The notes beneath the pieces were generated by a model. That model made no database searches. It had not been told where the DNA came from and was given only the letters and a program-made list of their open reading frames with translations. Made by a program: the position numbers and the translations under genes. Source: Puccinellia tenuiflora (Eukaryota; Streptophyta; Magnoliopsida; Poales; Poaceae). From it: 64,000 nt of DNA. Location of the stretch: positions 1 through 64,000 of the forward strand of contig QRDG01001383.1 in the NCBI GenBank assembly GCA_012064385.1, read 5' to 3'. This document shows positions 10,232 through 22,108 of the stretch, piece by piece (position 1 is the stretch's first letter; every line of letters begins with the position of its first letter).

Positions 10232-10866
10232 ATTAATATTAAGCAGGTCTAGCGTTTGGCACTATCCTATCTGAAGCTGTGGGTGATCCCCCTCCAAGAC
10301 ACGGGGGTGGAAAACTCCAACAATTCATGGATGTTCTTGTGGAAAGAATCAAGGCGCCTTTGCTGATAGAGCCAAGCTGAGCTTCATGAACTTTGGCTGG
10401 AATTCTACCTGGGCTGCGACATCTGCTTCACCATATGCTGGAAGGTCAACGATGGAGTACCTAAAGAAGCACTCGGATAAAAGCAAAGCCATACATGTGG
10501 TACTGTGATCCAACGCGCTTGGTGATGAGGCGTGATCAGAGAGTGTTGTAGTATAGTGTTGGACATGCTATGAGATGTTGTTTCAAAACTTGAGCTTTTG
10601 AGCTTCGTTTGGTGCTAGTGACCTGGAGGGTATATCCCCTGTCGAGGTCTAATTTTGTTGTAAGAGGGCTTTCGGTCCATGTTAGGATTGGCTAGCGTTT
10701 TTGTTTTGTTAAGTCTGGAGTGATGAATATGGTGACATGAAAAGACGATGTATGGTTTCGTTTCTGATGGAATGGAACCAGGGAGGAGCTCCCTGTGAAT
10801 CTAAAAAAAATGATGACATGAAAAACATTTACACTATCATTTTTCTATCTTCGGAGAGGTTACTGG

Positions 10867-11480
10867 TCTTTGCATAGCTCAGTGGTCCCCATTTAATGCA
10901 AGGTTTGTCAATCTTGATGAGGTTATTGAGGGTCTTCCGATGGAGCGGACCACATTCCCTCTGATATCTTGGCATTCCTCTTTCAGTTTGGCGCCTTTGG
11001 AGAGACGACTTCCAACCCCCTGAGGAGAAATAGCTAATAAATTTTTGACATGGAATGAGAAGTATTTAAACACGGTCAGCCGCACCACCCTTCTCTCCCA
11101 ATCCATCTACCATTTTACACCACTAATTGTCCCTCCCGAAGTTTGCAACATTAAGGTTATTGGTGCCCAATGCAAGGTCAATTGGCAAATAGTGTGCTTT
11201 GTGTTGACAAATTATCTAGGGCTCTTCGTTTGTTGTGGCCTTTGCTCGAATGGACGGACCCTTCGAAGATTTGGATTGGCATGGGCAATCCTTGCACGAA
11301 AGAGGACATGGATCTTTTCTACGCTGCCACTACCATCACGTTAGGTAATGGGAAAAGGTTGTCGTTTGGGACACCCCTTGGGTTGATGGTGGTTGTTATT
11401 GGCAAATGTGTCCCAAGTAGGAATAAGATGGGCATACAACCCGCTTGTTATTGGCTTGTTGCTACTTGCTAAGGAGTAAG
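10867..11480 (+). pseudogene. second LINE reverse-transcriptase fragment, different family
   Basis: Reading frames encode NARFVNLDEVIEGLPMERTT, then RTTLLSQSIYHFTPLIVPPE, CKVNWQ, LSRALRLLWPLLEWTDPSKI and GNPCTKEDMDLFYAATTI. These segments occur in this order in a grass LINE family distinct from the one to its left. At least three frame changes separate them. Neither the catalytic YADD segment nor a 3' tail is visible. Confidence 0.75.
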
Positions 11481-12879
11481 GTGTATGTAGCCATGGAGCG
11501 GCCTAGTTGGCCCAGTTAAGGAACATTTTACGACATTTCTCTTGCCGTTCCACGATTATGTCCGGAGCTGCCCTCTGTGCAGCTACGGTAAATTGACCCA
11601 TATGTCAGATGGCTACCAATCTATCTGATGGTCCGGATTTTTTCATGTTGAGATCTAATAACCAAACATGTTTTGACTACCACCTATGGACACCACTACC
11701 CGTGGCCTTACAATTGGAGGGAATGGATTCAACACTTTCCCTCGGTAGTTTCTACTACGTAACATGCTTATTTTGAATACTATCGTCAAAATCCTGGGTC
11801 CGCCATTAGATTCTTGTAAACTCTATGAATATATTTGTTAGACACTGATGCTCTAGAGCTTTCCCCAAACATTTTGAGGCAACTATATCATATCAAAGAA
11901 GCACATATAATCCATAGAAGCGATATTTTCTTTTGTTATGAGTAATTTTACACCTACCTCAAGCGAGCATTTCTTATTCTATGTTGATGATGCTAGTCGT
12001 ATGAACTAATATTTATTAATCCACCCTTGTATTCTCCTCTACACAAAGGTATTGGACGATTTAGGGTGTTCAATTAGACATGAGGAAATATATCGGGCTT
12101 CATCGATTAGCAAATGCTTAATCTTGTTAGATATAGTGTAGTGAGTTTAACAACAAAAAAAACTTATAGGGGTCCTATGCTTATTATTAAGAAAAAAAGG
12201 TAGAATTTGTGTTGCAAATTATGCTCACCAAAAGTATATCTCTGATTATAAATGTTAAAATGAATAATTTTCATATTATATATTATGACTACAAGATAAT
12301 CACGTGGTTAATTACATTACACATAACTCAAAATATTGTGAACCTTAAAACCTTAATTCCGAAAAGATAAAAAAGTTGGGTATGAATCCATTTCTGTTAC
12401 TAAGGTAGGTTATCATTTTTCCATTTCTGTCCAAAGTTGGGTATGAATCCATTTCTGTCTTCGGTCTGATGATTTATGTCCCCCAAGGACCTCATGCTCA
12501 TTTGTGGCAGTGGCGTCGCAAAATCTACCAAATGCATCAGTTTAGCAGTAGGCTAGAAATTAGTTAATTTTCTTCGACTTTTCTTGCCAGATTTTAGTCA
12601 CACATTTCACAGCACTACCAAATATACACAAGCATGAGCTCAAGAACACTAAAAAAAAGTAATTTTACATGAAAAGATACTCATCTGCCCATGTCTTTGG
12701 TCTTTAGGTTACTCCTTGTGGCCTTATTCACCTTATGGAATTTATCATCTTGTGCCCTTTTGATTGGAATATTTATGTCATTCTTTGGAACTTCATTTTC
12801 ACTAAGTGTGGATTTCTCACACCATAGATATCGTAATCTGCCTCGAATTCTTCATTATAGCTCTATGTAGAATAGTTTT
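11481..12879. other. unrecognised AT-rich sequence
   Basis: No coding family or element terminus is recognised. One short direct repeat, AAAGTTGGGTATGAATCCAT and six further bases, occurs at about 12372 and 12433. Confidence 0.4.
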
Positions 12880-13290
12880 CTCTATTAAGCAACATGTCCT
12901 CACATTTGGACAATCTTTATTATCATGCCCTCTTCCTTGCATTTATAACATTCAATGTTACTAGGGTGAGAAGTCGAAGCATTTGAAGATTCGACCTTGG
13001 ATGGAGTTGCCTCCTTTATAATCGCGTGGCTTGCCAACAAAAATACAATGTTCATCTATTTTTCCATCTCCTTCTCATTAACGTTAAAATAATGATTCCA
13101 ATGGTTTAATGTCTTGATAGGCTAGTTGGGCGACTCTTGACTTGTTGCTCTGCTTGGACATCATGATGCACATGTCCCGGTAAATTTTGATGCAGAACCT
13201 TGTCTTTCATTTCTTATACATCTTCTTCGAGCCCATGAATAAATCTGGCCATGCTTGCTTCATACAGCTCCTACACTCATGTTCTAGATA
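12880..13290 (-). pseudogene. decayed Gypsy-type gag fragment
   Basis: On the minus strand the segment near 13251 reads MARFIHGLEEDV, then a stop, then EMKDKVLHQNLPG, resembling the end of the retrotransposon gag domain. Further along (about 12965-12915) a zinc-knuckle pattern CYKCKEEG-H-DNKDCP can be traced with one missing base. Several stops are present and no pol follows, so this is an old fragment. Confidence 0.55.
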
Positions 13291-13499
13291 ACAATATGCA
13301 CCCTATATACCCCTGAATGGACAGGTAGCCAACCTGGAAGGAGCCGGTGGCAGCAGTGCCTCCTTGGTACAGCTAAACAATTCTCTCCAAAACTAGACCC
13401 CCAATCCTCTGCCCCCGCTCGCACATTCCATTTCTTTTAGACCAATCCAAGATAAAATTTCATTCTGGAAAAGATTGGCATTCGCAAAAAAGAGTTATT

Positions 13500-13770
13500 C
13501 ATTCGGATCGATATGAGGACCCAACTATGTTACAAGGCAGGAATCCATTTTCCATATTTGAAGTAGGTTGACCTCTATGCTTCTCTGTTGGTACAACTCG
13601 AAACATAGGAAGCATGCATGCTATCTCATGAAATAACATTCAGATCGATATGAGTTACCAACTATGTTGCATGGCAGGAATCCATATTCCATATTTGATG
13701 CGGGTTGACCTTTGTGTTTCTCTCTTGGTACAACTCAAAATAGATAAGAACACAGGAAGCACACATAGTT
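13500..13770. repeat. diverged 130-bp tandem duplication
   Basis: Two copies, about 13500-13630 and 13638-13770, share the order CGATATGAG, ACCAACTATGTT, GGCAGGAATCCAT, CCATATTTGA, GGTTGACCT, TTGGTACAACTC and ACAGGAAGCA or AGGAAGCATGC. They differ by substitutions and short indels. No coding potential is seen. Confidence 0.85.
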
Positions 13771-14172
13771 ATCTTACAAATGAAAGCCTTGCGATTATAT
13801 GTGCATTATAATGGATTTGCAACTGTGTTTTCTATAATATCTACCAACACTAGAAGTACCTTAGCGGAACTGCGGGAGTCTGAGTGTACAATGGTCCTAG
13901 TGAAGTGCTATGGAACGAAGTGACTACACATGATGTTCTTTAGTTGTGTCCATGTTTCTGACGTCGTTCAACACAACACAATTGATTTCAGAAAACTATA
14001 GCATAACGACAAACTCGGTTGATACAACATACTACAACACCATAGGTCAGTACCTACAGTTTGCAACCACATGTGCCAATGTGGTTGTGGTGCATGAAGG
14101 GCCCCGTATCGTGCGGCACACGGTGGGGCAGGAAGCGGCAAAGCGTTCACAAGTGCACTGAAGGTTGTGCTC

Positions 14173-15762
14173 TGATACGTCTCCGACGTATCTATAATTT
14201 TTGATGTTCCATGCTTGATTATATATCAGTGCCACATGTTTTTATAATGTTTTCATATCATTTTGGCATGATTTATGGAACTAACCTATTAACAAGATGC
14301 CCAGTGCCAGTTCCTGTTTTCTGCTGTCTTTTTGTTTCAGAAAAGTTGTTCTCGGAAGTTTCTCAATGCGCTGAAAATTTACGGGATTTATTTCCAAGCT
14401 GAAACAAAGACGGAGCCAGAAGGACGCCCGGAGGGGGAGGCCACAGCCTCCAGACGCCCTCCAGGCGTGGCCCCACCCTAGGCCGCGCCTGGGCCCCACC
14501 TGGGCGGCTCCTTCGCCTCCTCGAGTCGCCTCTTCGCCTATAAATTAGTCTTCGACCCAAAAACCCTAAGTACCCGATAATATTTTCCAGAAGACGTCCG
14601 AGGCCACCGCCATCGCCAACCCTAGTTCGGGTGGATTCTGCAGCTCTTCTCGGTACCCTGCCGGAGAGGGAATCGACACCGGAGGCATCTACACCACCAT
14701 GCCTGCCTCCGGAGTGATGCGTGAGTAGTCCACCAGGGCACTACGGGTCCATAGCAGTAGCTAGATGGTTGTCTCTCCTCCTTGTACTCCATTATTTAGA
14801 TCTTGTGAGCTGCCTATCATGATCAAGATCATATTATCTGTAGCTGCTACATGATTGTGTTTGCATGGATCCGATGAATTGTGGAAGTCATTACTTTTGT
14901 TCATCTGTGTGTTATGTTTTATCTATGATCTTGCATGCTCTCCGATGCTAGTGGATGCTTTGGCCAAGTAATTATTAGTGTTGTATGAGGGAGTATTTAT
15001 GCTAGATAGTGGGTTCATGCCTCTCTTTGTCTGAGCTCGGGTTGACAGAAACGATTAAGACTAGAGATGTGCTGTTGCCCCTAGGGAGAAAACAACGGTG
15101 TGATTTTCTTGTGTTATTTACATTGCTTACATTATGTACTTTGCTAATTGCAATGATCTGTTGCTTGCAACTTAATACTTTTGGGTGACATGCTGGATAG
15201 CGATCCCGGGGTGGATTATTAGTCATCGATGCAGCTGGATAACGGTCTATGTATTTTGACGTAATGCCCATATTATATGAAACGGTGAACTATATTGTTT
15301 TATGATAGCATTGCTGTGCGGCCACAATTCTATCAATTCATATACTGTAATTTGTTTACCCATCATGTATATCTTTTGGAGAGACACCGCTAGTGATCTG
15401 TGGACCCTGTCCTATTTTCCTACATTGTTTACAACCGTTTTAATAGCTTTTCATCATCATTTGCTCGCTGGTCATATTTCACTCTCATCATATTTTACAT
15501 CTGCATAATTAATCCTTTGTGCTCGGCAAGCCAGAGAGATTGACAACCTCTCTGTTTCGTTGGGGCAAAGTACTTGTTTGTGATTGTGTGCAGGTCCGCG
15601 TTAATCTATAAGCGCCAGAGTAGATTGACACCTCGCTAAGCCTTCTCCAAGTCCTACTGGATCTGACAACCTTGGTTTTGTAATCAAGGGAAACTGCTGC
15701 TCTACTGCATCATACCTTCCTCTTGGGGTTCCCCACCGAACGTGTGATCACGCCAACAAGCA
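14173..15762 (+). repeat. 5' LTR of element 1
   Basis: 1590 bp, starting TGATACGTCTCCGACGTATC and ending AACAAGCA. A TATA box is likely at about 14539-14547 (GCCTATAAATTAG). The split 3' LTR (20652-20776 plus 33392-34858) is 1592 bp and collinear, with scattered substitutions. Confidence 0.9.
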
Positions 15763-15771
15763 AGCTTTTTC

Positions 15772-15788
15772 TGGCGCCATTGCCGGGG
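15772..15788 (+). other. primer binding site, tRNA-Asp type
   Basis: TGGCGCCATTGCCGGGG lies 9 bases after the LTR end. It differs by one base from TGGCGCCGTTGCCGGGG, the complement of the 3' end of plant tRNA-Asp as I know it. Element 2 has the same type of site. Confidence 0.85.
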
Positions 15789-15981
15789 ACTTGGAAGCTT
15801 CAGCTAGGGGAGTTTCACACATCCTTTCACTTTACTTTGTTATTGTCTTGCTTAGTATATTTTTTGTTAGTCTTGTTTTGCCTTTCGTTTGCTCTAAAAC
15901 TGAAAAACACAAAAAAAAAATCCAGCACTAGTCTTTTTATCGTTTTGCTTGATATTATGTCTAGTTCTTTACTTGCTATCA

Positions 15982-18109
15982 ATGGTTACTTTGTTTGAGA
16001 CTAGATCTTATTGGCAATGTGGGTTCACGGAGGAAAAACAAAATTATTATAAGGAATACTGCTTTTCTGAAAAAGGGAAACACTTATGGACACAGATAAA
16101 TAAATTGAATAGTCTTGCTAAAAACTTTTGCTCTAGATATGATGAATCCTAGTGCTTTAATGAATCTTTTTGCTATAGGAGGCATAAACACCTCCCTTTC
16201 GAATGTGATTATAATGATAATGAAATATTGGCTTCTTATGCTAAAGGAAACTATGATTTTGATAATCTTGAACAAATTGAAGAATTTGTTGTTTTTATGG
16301 GTGCCTATGAAATTACTTCTGTGCTTAAAGATATTGATGATGCTTCTTACAAATATGACAATTTTGTTATACTTGGATATTGTCTTGAATATTACAATGA
16401 TAATCCTTACATTACTGAATTTCTTGAGAGAACTTGTCCTCCAAAAGAAGAGACTAATGCCTTGCAGGAAATCGTGGAAGAAGAAATTGCTGAAACTAGA
16501 AGCTCATTGGATGAAAAAGAGGAAGAGAGTGACGAACAAAAGGAGGTAGAATGGATTAGTGTCGGGGATATACCCAATAGGGGTATCATCGACATGTACA
16601 TATTCCAGTATACCAGGGTGGCTCACTCGTGGTAATGCCGGCTGGCTTACCGGGCGGCCCAGTATGCTGAAGCGCAAGGACAAGGCAAAGCCGGCTAAGG
16701 AGGATACAAGACGAAGGCCCAGTAACCATCCGGCTTGGTGAACAAGATGAAGACAACGAAGCCGTGTTAGTCTAGGACTCCAGTTACCTTAGTCGGTGCA
16801 CTTTCCTTGTAAGCCCTAGGTCCGGCCGCCTTTATAAGCCGGCCTACAGGATGCCTTAGAGCAGACCCTCACAACCAAGCCTTTCAGGCTATACACACAT
16901 CATTGTAATCGGCTTATATTGCCTTATAGTGATTTATAGCAGCACGTAGGATCATAATGCCACCGTCGTGTGATCTGAAGCTGGGTAAACTGTGTGTAAT
17001 CCCGTCACCGGAATCCCGCTATGTTCCTCCCCCCACGTCTTCTCTCTACCGTCGGCGTGTATACCTAGCCGGATGGCACCCCTATCACGACCAGTTTACC
17101 GGTGGGGGGAGGAACGTAGCAGGATTCCGGTGACGGGATTGCACACAGTTTACCCAGCTTTGGATCACACGACGGTGGTGTGATCCTACGTGCTGCTATA
17201 AATCACTATAAGGCAATATGAGCCGATTACAATGATGTGTGTATAGCCTGAAAGGCTTGGTTGTGAGGGTCTGCTCTAAGGCGTCCCGTAGGCCGGCTTA
17301 TAAAGGCGGCCGGACCTAGGGCTTACAAGGAAAGTGCACCGACTAAGGTAACTGGAGTCCTAGACTAACACGGCTTCGTTGTCTTCGTCTTGTTCACCAA
17401 GCCGGATGGTTACTGGGCCTTCGTCTTGTATCCTCCTTAGTCGGCTTTGCCTTCTCCTTGCGCTTCAGCATACTGGGCCGCCCGGTAAGCCAGCCGGCAT
17501 TACCACCGGTGCGTCACCCTGGTATACTGGAATATGTACATGTCGATGATACCCCTATTGGGTATATCCCCGACAATTAGCTACCCATGCCTACCTTCTA
17601 ATGAGAGTAACTCTTTAACTCTTACATTATTTGATTACCCAAAGGATGATGAATGTTATGTTCCTATGGATTCTCTTGAAATATCCATTTTTGAGAAAAT
17701 TGATACTTGCTACACTTATGACCATGATTCCACTATTAAACATCACCCAAACTCAAAGAAAACAAAAAGAAGCATGTTTAATAAAGGGATTGGAAAGGTC
17801 ATGACTTCTGTTTATTTTGATCATACTATTTTGGATCTTAATAAAAATTATGTGTTTCTAGATCATGAAAAGCGTGTTTTATGTGATAGTAATATTGTTG
17901 AATTTGTTCATGATGCTACTGAAAATTATTTTGAGAGAGGGAAATATGGTTATGAAAATTTTCATGTCACTAAAACACCTCTCCTTACGTTGAAAATTTT
18001 GAAACTGCTCTTGTTCTACATTCCTATGCTTGATACTTTGTGCTTCATGGATTTATTTGTTTACAATATTCCTATGCATAGGAAGTGGGTTCGGCTTAAA
18101 TGTGTTTGA
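15982..18109 (+). pseudogene. conserved orphan ORF of element 1, unknown function
   Basis: The frame runs from ATG 15982 to 16559, is broken by the palindromic insertion, and resumes at 17581 in the same frame once one ATTAG copy is removed (EWI-S-YPCLPSN). It ends at 18109 with MHRKWVRLKCV-stop. A single TAG at about 16150-16152 is the only other break, giving about 369 codons. The protein is acidic in the middle (EIVEEEIAETRSSLDEKEEES). Its C-terminal 80 residues (LCDSNIVEFVHD...ENYFERGKYGYENFH...) align with the ORF of element 2 at 50366-51074. I recognise no domain; it is not gag, protease, RT or integrase. It may be a virion- or RNA-binding protein, but that is a guess. Confidence 0.75.
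16560..17575. mobile_element. palindromic insertion with TG...CA ends and 5-bp duplication
   Basis: Two arms, 16560-17035 and 17103-17575, are inverted copies of each other along about 475 bp, with a 67-bp unique spacer. The outer ends are TGTCGGGGATATACCC and its complement, so the unit reads TG...CA. The 5-bp sequence ATTAG is duplicated at 16555-16559 and 17576-17580. Each arm carries a TATA-like CCTTTATAAGCC pointing toward the centre (about 16830 and 17300). This looks like two inverted LTR-like units inserted as one by integrase chemistry, or a Foldback-like element. No coding sequence is seen. Confidence 0.88.
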
Positions 18110-18838
18110 TATTTGCTTCTTGATGCTCTCTTTTGTTTCAACTCTTATTCTTATGAGAGCATCATCAAAATCATTGCGCCTATCTAAAAGGCGTTAGAGA
18201 AAAGCGCTTATGTTGAATTTTTTGGTGATGTTACTTCTGTAACAAATCCCTTGTATCTTTTTGTTTTGTTTTTTGGTGCCAAGAATAGCCTCTAAAGAGA
18301 GGAAGACTAATTGGTGAGTTTGCTGTCCAGAAACAGATTTCTGTTCTTCACTGTTCGAAAATCCACAAAATCACAGAACGTCATCTGTGGCTGGAAATTT
18401 TTGATAGCAAGCATCAGGGTTTTTCTACCTTTCTCTAGTTTTAAGTTTTCTGATTTGAGGTCCAGAAGTGCCCCGAAAAAATTCATCTTTACAGTCTGTT
18501 CTGTTTTTGACAGATTCTGTCCTTAGTTTTGCATTGCTTCTTTCACGGGCAGAGTGAAGTTCTTTTCAAAGCTGGAGCTTTACTTAGACCTTCATGACAG
18601 TAATTAATGTTTAAAAAAAAATAAGTTCATGATATGTGCTTTGGAACTGAAGGAAGATATTGTTTTTGTGGACTAACCCCTCTAATGAAGTTGCTATAAG
18701 TTTTGCGTGAAGGAAGCTTTCAAGTATCCAAGTGCGAGGTGATGAAGGAAGATCAAGAAGGGATAAAATCCTAATCTTGGGGAGGCTCCCCATGGACCCT
18801 GCTCTAAAATATTCAAGAAGTCACAAGCGTCTAAGCAT

Positions 18839-18859
18839 GGGGATGCCCAAGGCATCCCC
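18839..18859 (+). other. conserved GGGGATGCC/GGCATCCCC stem-loop
   Basis: A perfect 9-bp stem (GGGGATGCC, CAA loop, GGCATCCCC) about 730 bases after the orphan ORF. The same hairpin occurs twice in element 2 (51785-51807, 51842-51862). The left arm with its preceding bases resembles the polypurine tract AAGCTTGGGGATG that abuts both 3' LTRs. Confidence 0.8.
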
Positions 18860-20614
18860 TTCTTCATCGACAATCATCGGTTTCTCTCATGTTACTATAT
18901 TTTTATTCCTTTACACATTATGTGTTGTTCTTGGAGCGTTAGTTTTTTTTTACTTTCAGTTTATTTGTGTTTTTTCTCTGGTCTTTGCAATAATTTGGAT
19001 CCATGCATGCTTGTTTGGGAGAGAGACACGCTCCGCTTTTTCATTATACACTCCTGTTCTTCACTTATATGTGTTGAGTGTTTAGCCTTTGTTATTTTTG
19101 CTTCTAGCTCTTGTTTTCAAGCATCTCTTGTCCAGAACTGTTAGCTTTTTTAGTTAGGAATTATTGCCCTTGTTGTTTCACCCTTTTAGTTTTGTTTCAA
19201 ATAAGTTGATTGGTGTTTGGTTGAATGGAAATTATCATGTAGGAAGTGTTAAAAGTGCTGCTTAATCTTGTAGACCATTGTCTTGAATCTTTGATACTTG
19301 TCAATTGTTTAGAGATATGAAGTAGATTAATGCTTAAACTTGTGGATCATCTAGTAAGAATAGATTAGTAAACAACTGCCGTAAATCTTTAAAATTACGA
19401 TGTTTGTCCTGCTTGGTAGCTCTCAAAGTCTAGATATTCTTTTTGCAAAGAGTTGGTTTGGCTAACAAGGTAGACGGTGTGAAGTCTAGTGGTTATGCAT
19501 GATGTATATATGTAGTCATTCATTGAACCAAGTTGATGTTATGTGTTTGCTTGATATCCTGCTAAGCCCAAAAACTCCGTACTGAGAGGGAATACTTCTC
19601 GTGCATCCAACTCCCCGAGCCAAATATCTTTGCCATTTGTGTCCACCATATCTACCTACATGTGGTATTTCCTTGCCACTCCAAGTAAATTTTTCATGTG
19701 CTATCTTTAAAACTTTCAAAATTCTCCTTTTGTGCCTCAGTTTTTAAGCTCATGAGGAAGCAGTAGGAAGTTAGATATAACTTGTGACAAGCAAGGTCAT
19801 TTCCCCCCTTTCACCCGGTGTTGATGGTTCACGTCCTCACTTGATTTTGACCTAAGAACGGCTTAAGCAAAATATGAATATAACTCACCATTCTCCTCCG
19901 CACAATGAAAACCTGTGAAATCAGTCAAAATATTGGTTAGTGGTGAAACAAAGGAGAAAAGAGGAGCGACCTCATTCCTCTAAAACCAGCCACTCTCAAA
20001 AGTCTAAAAGCCTTGCTTGAAATGGGGGACTAGATAGTTTCTTTACTGTGAAGTCGTTGACGAAAGCATGCATATCTCAAAAATGTTTTACTTCTGTCAA
20101 AAAAATCAAAAAAATAATAAAAAGCTCTAGCACATGACTAATCCCTGCTTCCCTCTACGAAGGGCCTTTCTTTTACTTTTATGTTGAGTCAGTCTTCCTC
20201 TTCTTTCTTAACTCCTCAAGCAATCACTTGGTGTCAACTTTGGTTCATGTTTTACTTCATGTTATCTTTGTGTCTAACTGTGAAAACTTTGTATTGACTT
20301 TATCTTGAGATAAACAAGTTGCAAGCTGAAGCTTTTTGCTGAAAACTTAAATCTTCCTTTGTGTTGACCAAACTCCTTTGTTTAACTAATATTGCTTTGT
20401 GAGATATCTATCATTGTCGAGTGTTATACTTTTAAATCTCGAAGGTACTCTTTTCTAGTAAATTCTTGCTTAGATGTTACACTTGGTTAATCATTGTTTG
20501 TTCAATGAACCTTTGTTTTGGATCAATGCATTCAGTTCATATGCTTTACATGATTACATGATCAAGATTGTGTTGGTAGCATGTCATTTTAAAAATTATT
20601 TTGTTATCACTTAC

Positions 20615-20651
20615 CTACTCGAGGACGAGCAGGAGTTAAGCTTGGGGATGT
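20615..20651 (+). other. stem-loop and polypurine tract before 3' LTR of element 1
   Basis: CTACTCGA-GG-ACGAGCAG (imperfect stem) is followed by GAGTTAAGCTTGGGGATGT and then the LTR start TGATATG at 20652. The same arrangement, with a perfect stem, precedes the 3' LTR of element 2. Confidence 0.75.
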
Positions 20652-20776
20652 TGATATGTCTCCGACGTATATATAATTTTGGATGTTTCATGCTTGATTA
20701 TATATCAGTACCACATGTTTTTATAATGTTTTCATATCATTTTGGCATGATTTATGAAACTAATCTATTAACAAGA
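20652..20776 (+). repeat. 3' LTR of element 1, left part
   Basis: The first 125 bp of the 3' LTR, starting TGATATGTCTCCGACGTATA. It ends in TTAACAAGA, the left copy of the 9-bp duplication made by the MULE insertion. Confidence 0.9.
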
Positions 20777-20814
20777 CGGCAAATTATCGTTCTGCCATCA
20801 GTTGTGTCCATGTG

Positions 20815-20855
20815 CTCAGTTTTGCCCTCAGTTGCGAAACATCCTCAGTTTTACC
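20815..20855. repeat. left subterminal repeats of the MULE
   Basis: CTCAGTTTTGCC at 20815 and CTCAGTTTTACC at 20844, in the same spacing from the left end as their inverted partners have from the right end. These are likely transposase-binding repeats. Confidence 0.8.
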
Positions 20856-21265
20856 CCTAGTCTGTGCGTAAGGACTTATTCCGTGAATCTTGCCGTCTCC
20901 GTCTGGTCAAGGTAGTTGACTCGGGCTTGTAGCCACTGCTTGTGGGACCCTCCTGTTGACCGTTCCTGAGGGAAAAACTGAGCAAATGGGCACACACTGA
21001 TGGCAGCCCGTCGACCGTTGCCGGCGCCGCGTCTGTGATAAAAGCGGCGTACCGCGCCCCCAGAGCTCGCAGCAGGGAGCAAGAATTAGCGAAGCGGGGT
21101 TGGAGGCGGCCACGCGCAGAGGTGGGTGGCGAGCTAGGAGCCGGGCGCAGAGGTTGGCAGCTAGGAGCCGGGCGCGGGCGACCGAGAGGGCGGCGTCGAC
21201 GGGGAGCGCCGCCGACGGTGGGAGGGCGCGGCCGTGTGCTACAGCTACAGGTGACGTGCGCGGAC

Positions 21266-21849
21266 ATGGTGAGTTCCCCTTCGGCTCCGGGCGTTCGCGA
21301 ATCGAGCTCCATGTCTTCTTCTAGCTCCCGCGCCACCTCGCGGATGGAGATCCCGGCGCGCACGGAGATGCCGATCTTCGTCTGTCCGCGGTGCCGGATG
21401 GAAGTTGCTCGGAGGATATCGCAGACACCGAGGAACAAGAATCGTCCGTTCTATGTGTGCACCAGCGCGATTGGGGTAAGAATCGGGGCAATTTCACAAT
21501 TTTCATGGATCGGCATCCTTGAGCAATCCATTTGATCTGTTTGGCGATTTTGCAGTTAAAATGTTTCTTTCTTTGGGAAGATGTTCTGGTCCAGACGCTG
21601 ATGAATCAGCTGCTAGTTGAGCACCAAGAATGGCTGCCACAGACGGCAGCGGCCGCAACGCGAGCTCCGGAAGAAGAGACGGAGGGCGGAGCATGCATTG
21701 ATACAGAGGTTGCTGATGAGCTAAGGAGATTGAACCAGAAGATTAGGAAGCTCGAATATCAAGCACAAATTCCCATTTGCATTTGGGCATTTGTAGGGGG
21801 TATGTTAGTCGCAGTGGGTGTAATGTTGAAATTGTATGGAATGGTATGA
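21266..21849 (+). CDS. GRF-type zinc finger, coiled-coil, membrane-anchored small protein
   Basis: Two exons: 21266-21475 and 21556-21849, joined across an 80-base intron with GTAAGA donor and TTTTGCAG acceptor in phase 0. The product is 167 residues. Residues 36-77 form a GRF-like zinc finger with cysteines at 40, 43, 65 and 73 (VCPRC, PFYVC, KCFFLWED). A polar and charged stretch follows, including a likely coiled coil (EVADELRRLNQKIRKLEYQAQ begins near residue 128). The end is a hydrophobic segment, IPICIWAFVGGMLVAVGVML, then KLYGMV-stop. A start at the internal ATG 21311 is equally possible. The gene lies just inside the left end of the MULE and converges on the transposase. No stops or frameshifts are seen. 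GRF fingers bind single-stranded nucleic acid in characterised proteins; the function here is unknown. Confidence 0.7.
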
Positions 21850-22108
21850 ATTTGGGAGGAATTTGTAGGAGGAATTTGGGAGAAATTGTATGGTAATCGC
21901 ACTGGCTAGGTGTAGTAGGAGTTTGTAAGCTTGAAATTGTATGAATAAAGGTTGAAAGAAGGGAAAAGAAATGGGAAATTCAGAAGATTCAGTGTGGCAA
22001 ATAACTCCTGTGCGACACTTTTCATCGGAATGGTGAAAAATGCGACATCGTTCGAAGAAATAGCTACTGCGCGACGTTTCTGACGGCCAAAATAGCCAGC
22101 ACACGACA

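Larger units (their letters stand above)
3215..10809 (+). mobile_element. 5'-truncated LINE (L1-like) split by two insertions
   Basis: The LINE survives in three segments: 3215-3300, 4831-4922 and 9027-10809. Removing the insertions at 3301-4821 and 4923-9026, with their target duplications, brings reverse-transcriptase coding sequence back together. Segment 1 encodes DPLQQILDHATTHGLVHKI. Segment 2 carries the polymerase motif as YADG instead of YADD. Segment 3 starts VLQTLQCVLGDFSIKYLGLP. The 3' end is an A-run at about 10801-10809, as expected of a LINE tail. The 5' half (ORF1, endonuclease) is absent. I could not identify a target-site duplication for the LINE itself. Confidence 0.85.

Noticed and set aside
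10801..10830. LINE target-site duplication at the A-run
   Set aside because: TGATGACATG after the tail resembles upstream GGTGACATG within the LINE 3' UTR, but no match was found at the 5' end near 3215.
14281..14560. Minus-strand proline/arginine-rich frames
   Set aside because: GC-rich part of the element 1 LTR; the same frames recur in the 3' LTR and have no family match.
16115..16549. 144-codon leucine/lysine-rich frame
   Set aside because: Alternate frame of the orphan ORF of element 1; the homologue in element 2 supports the other frame.
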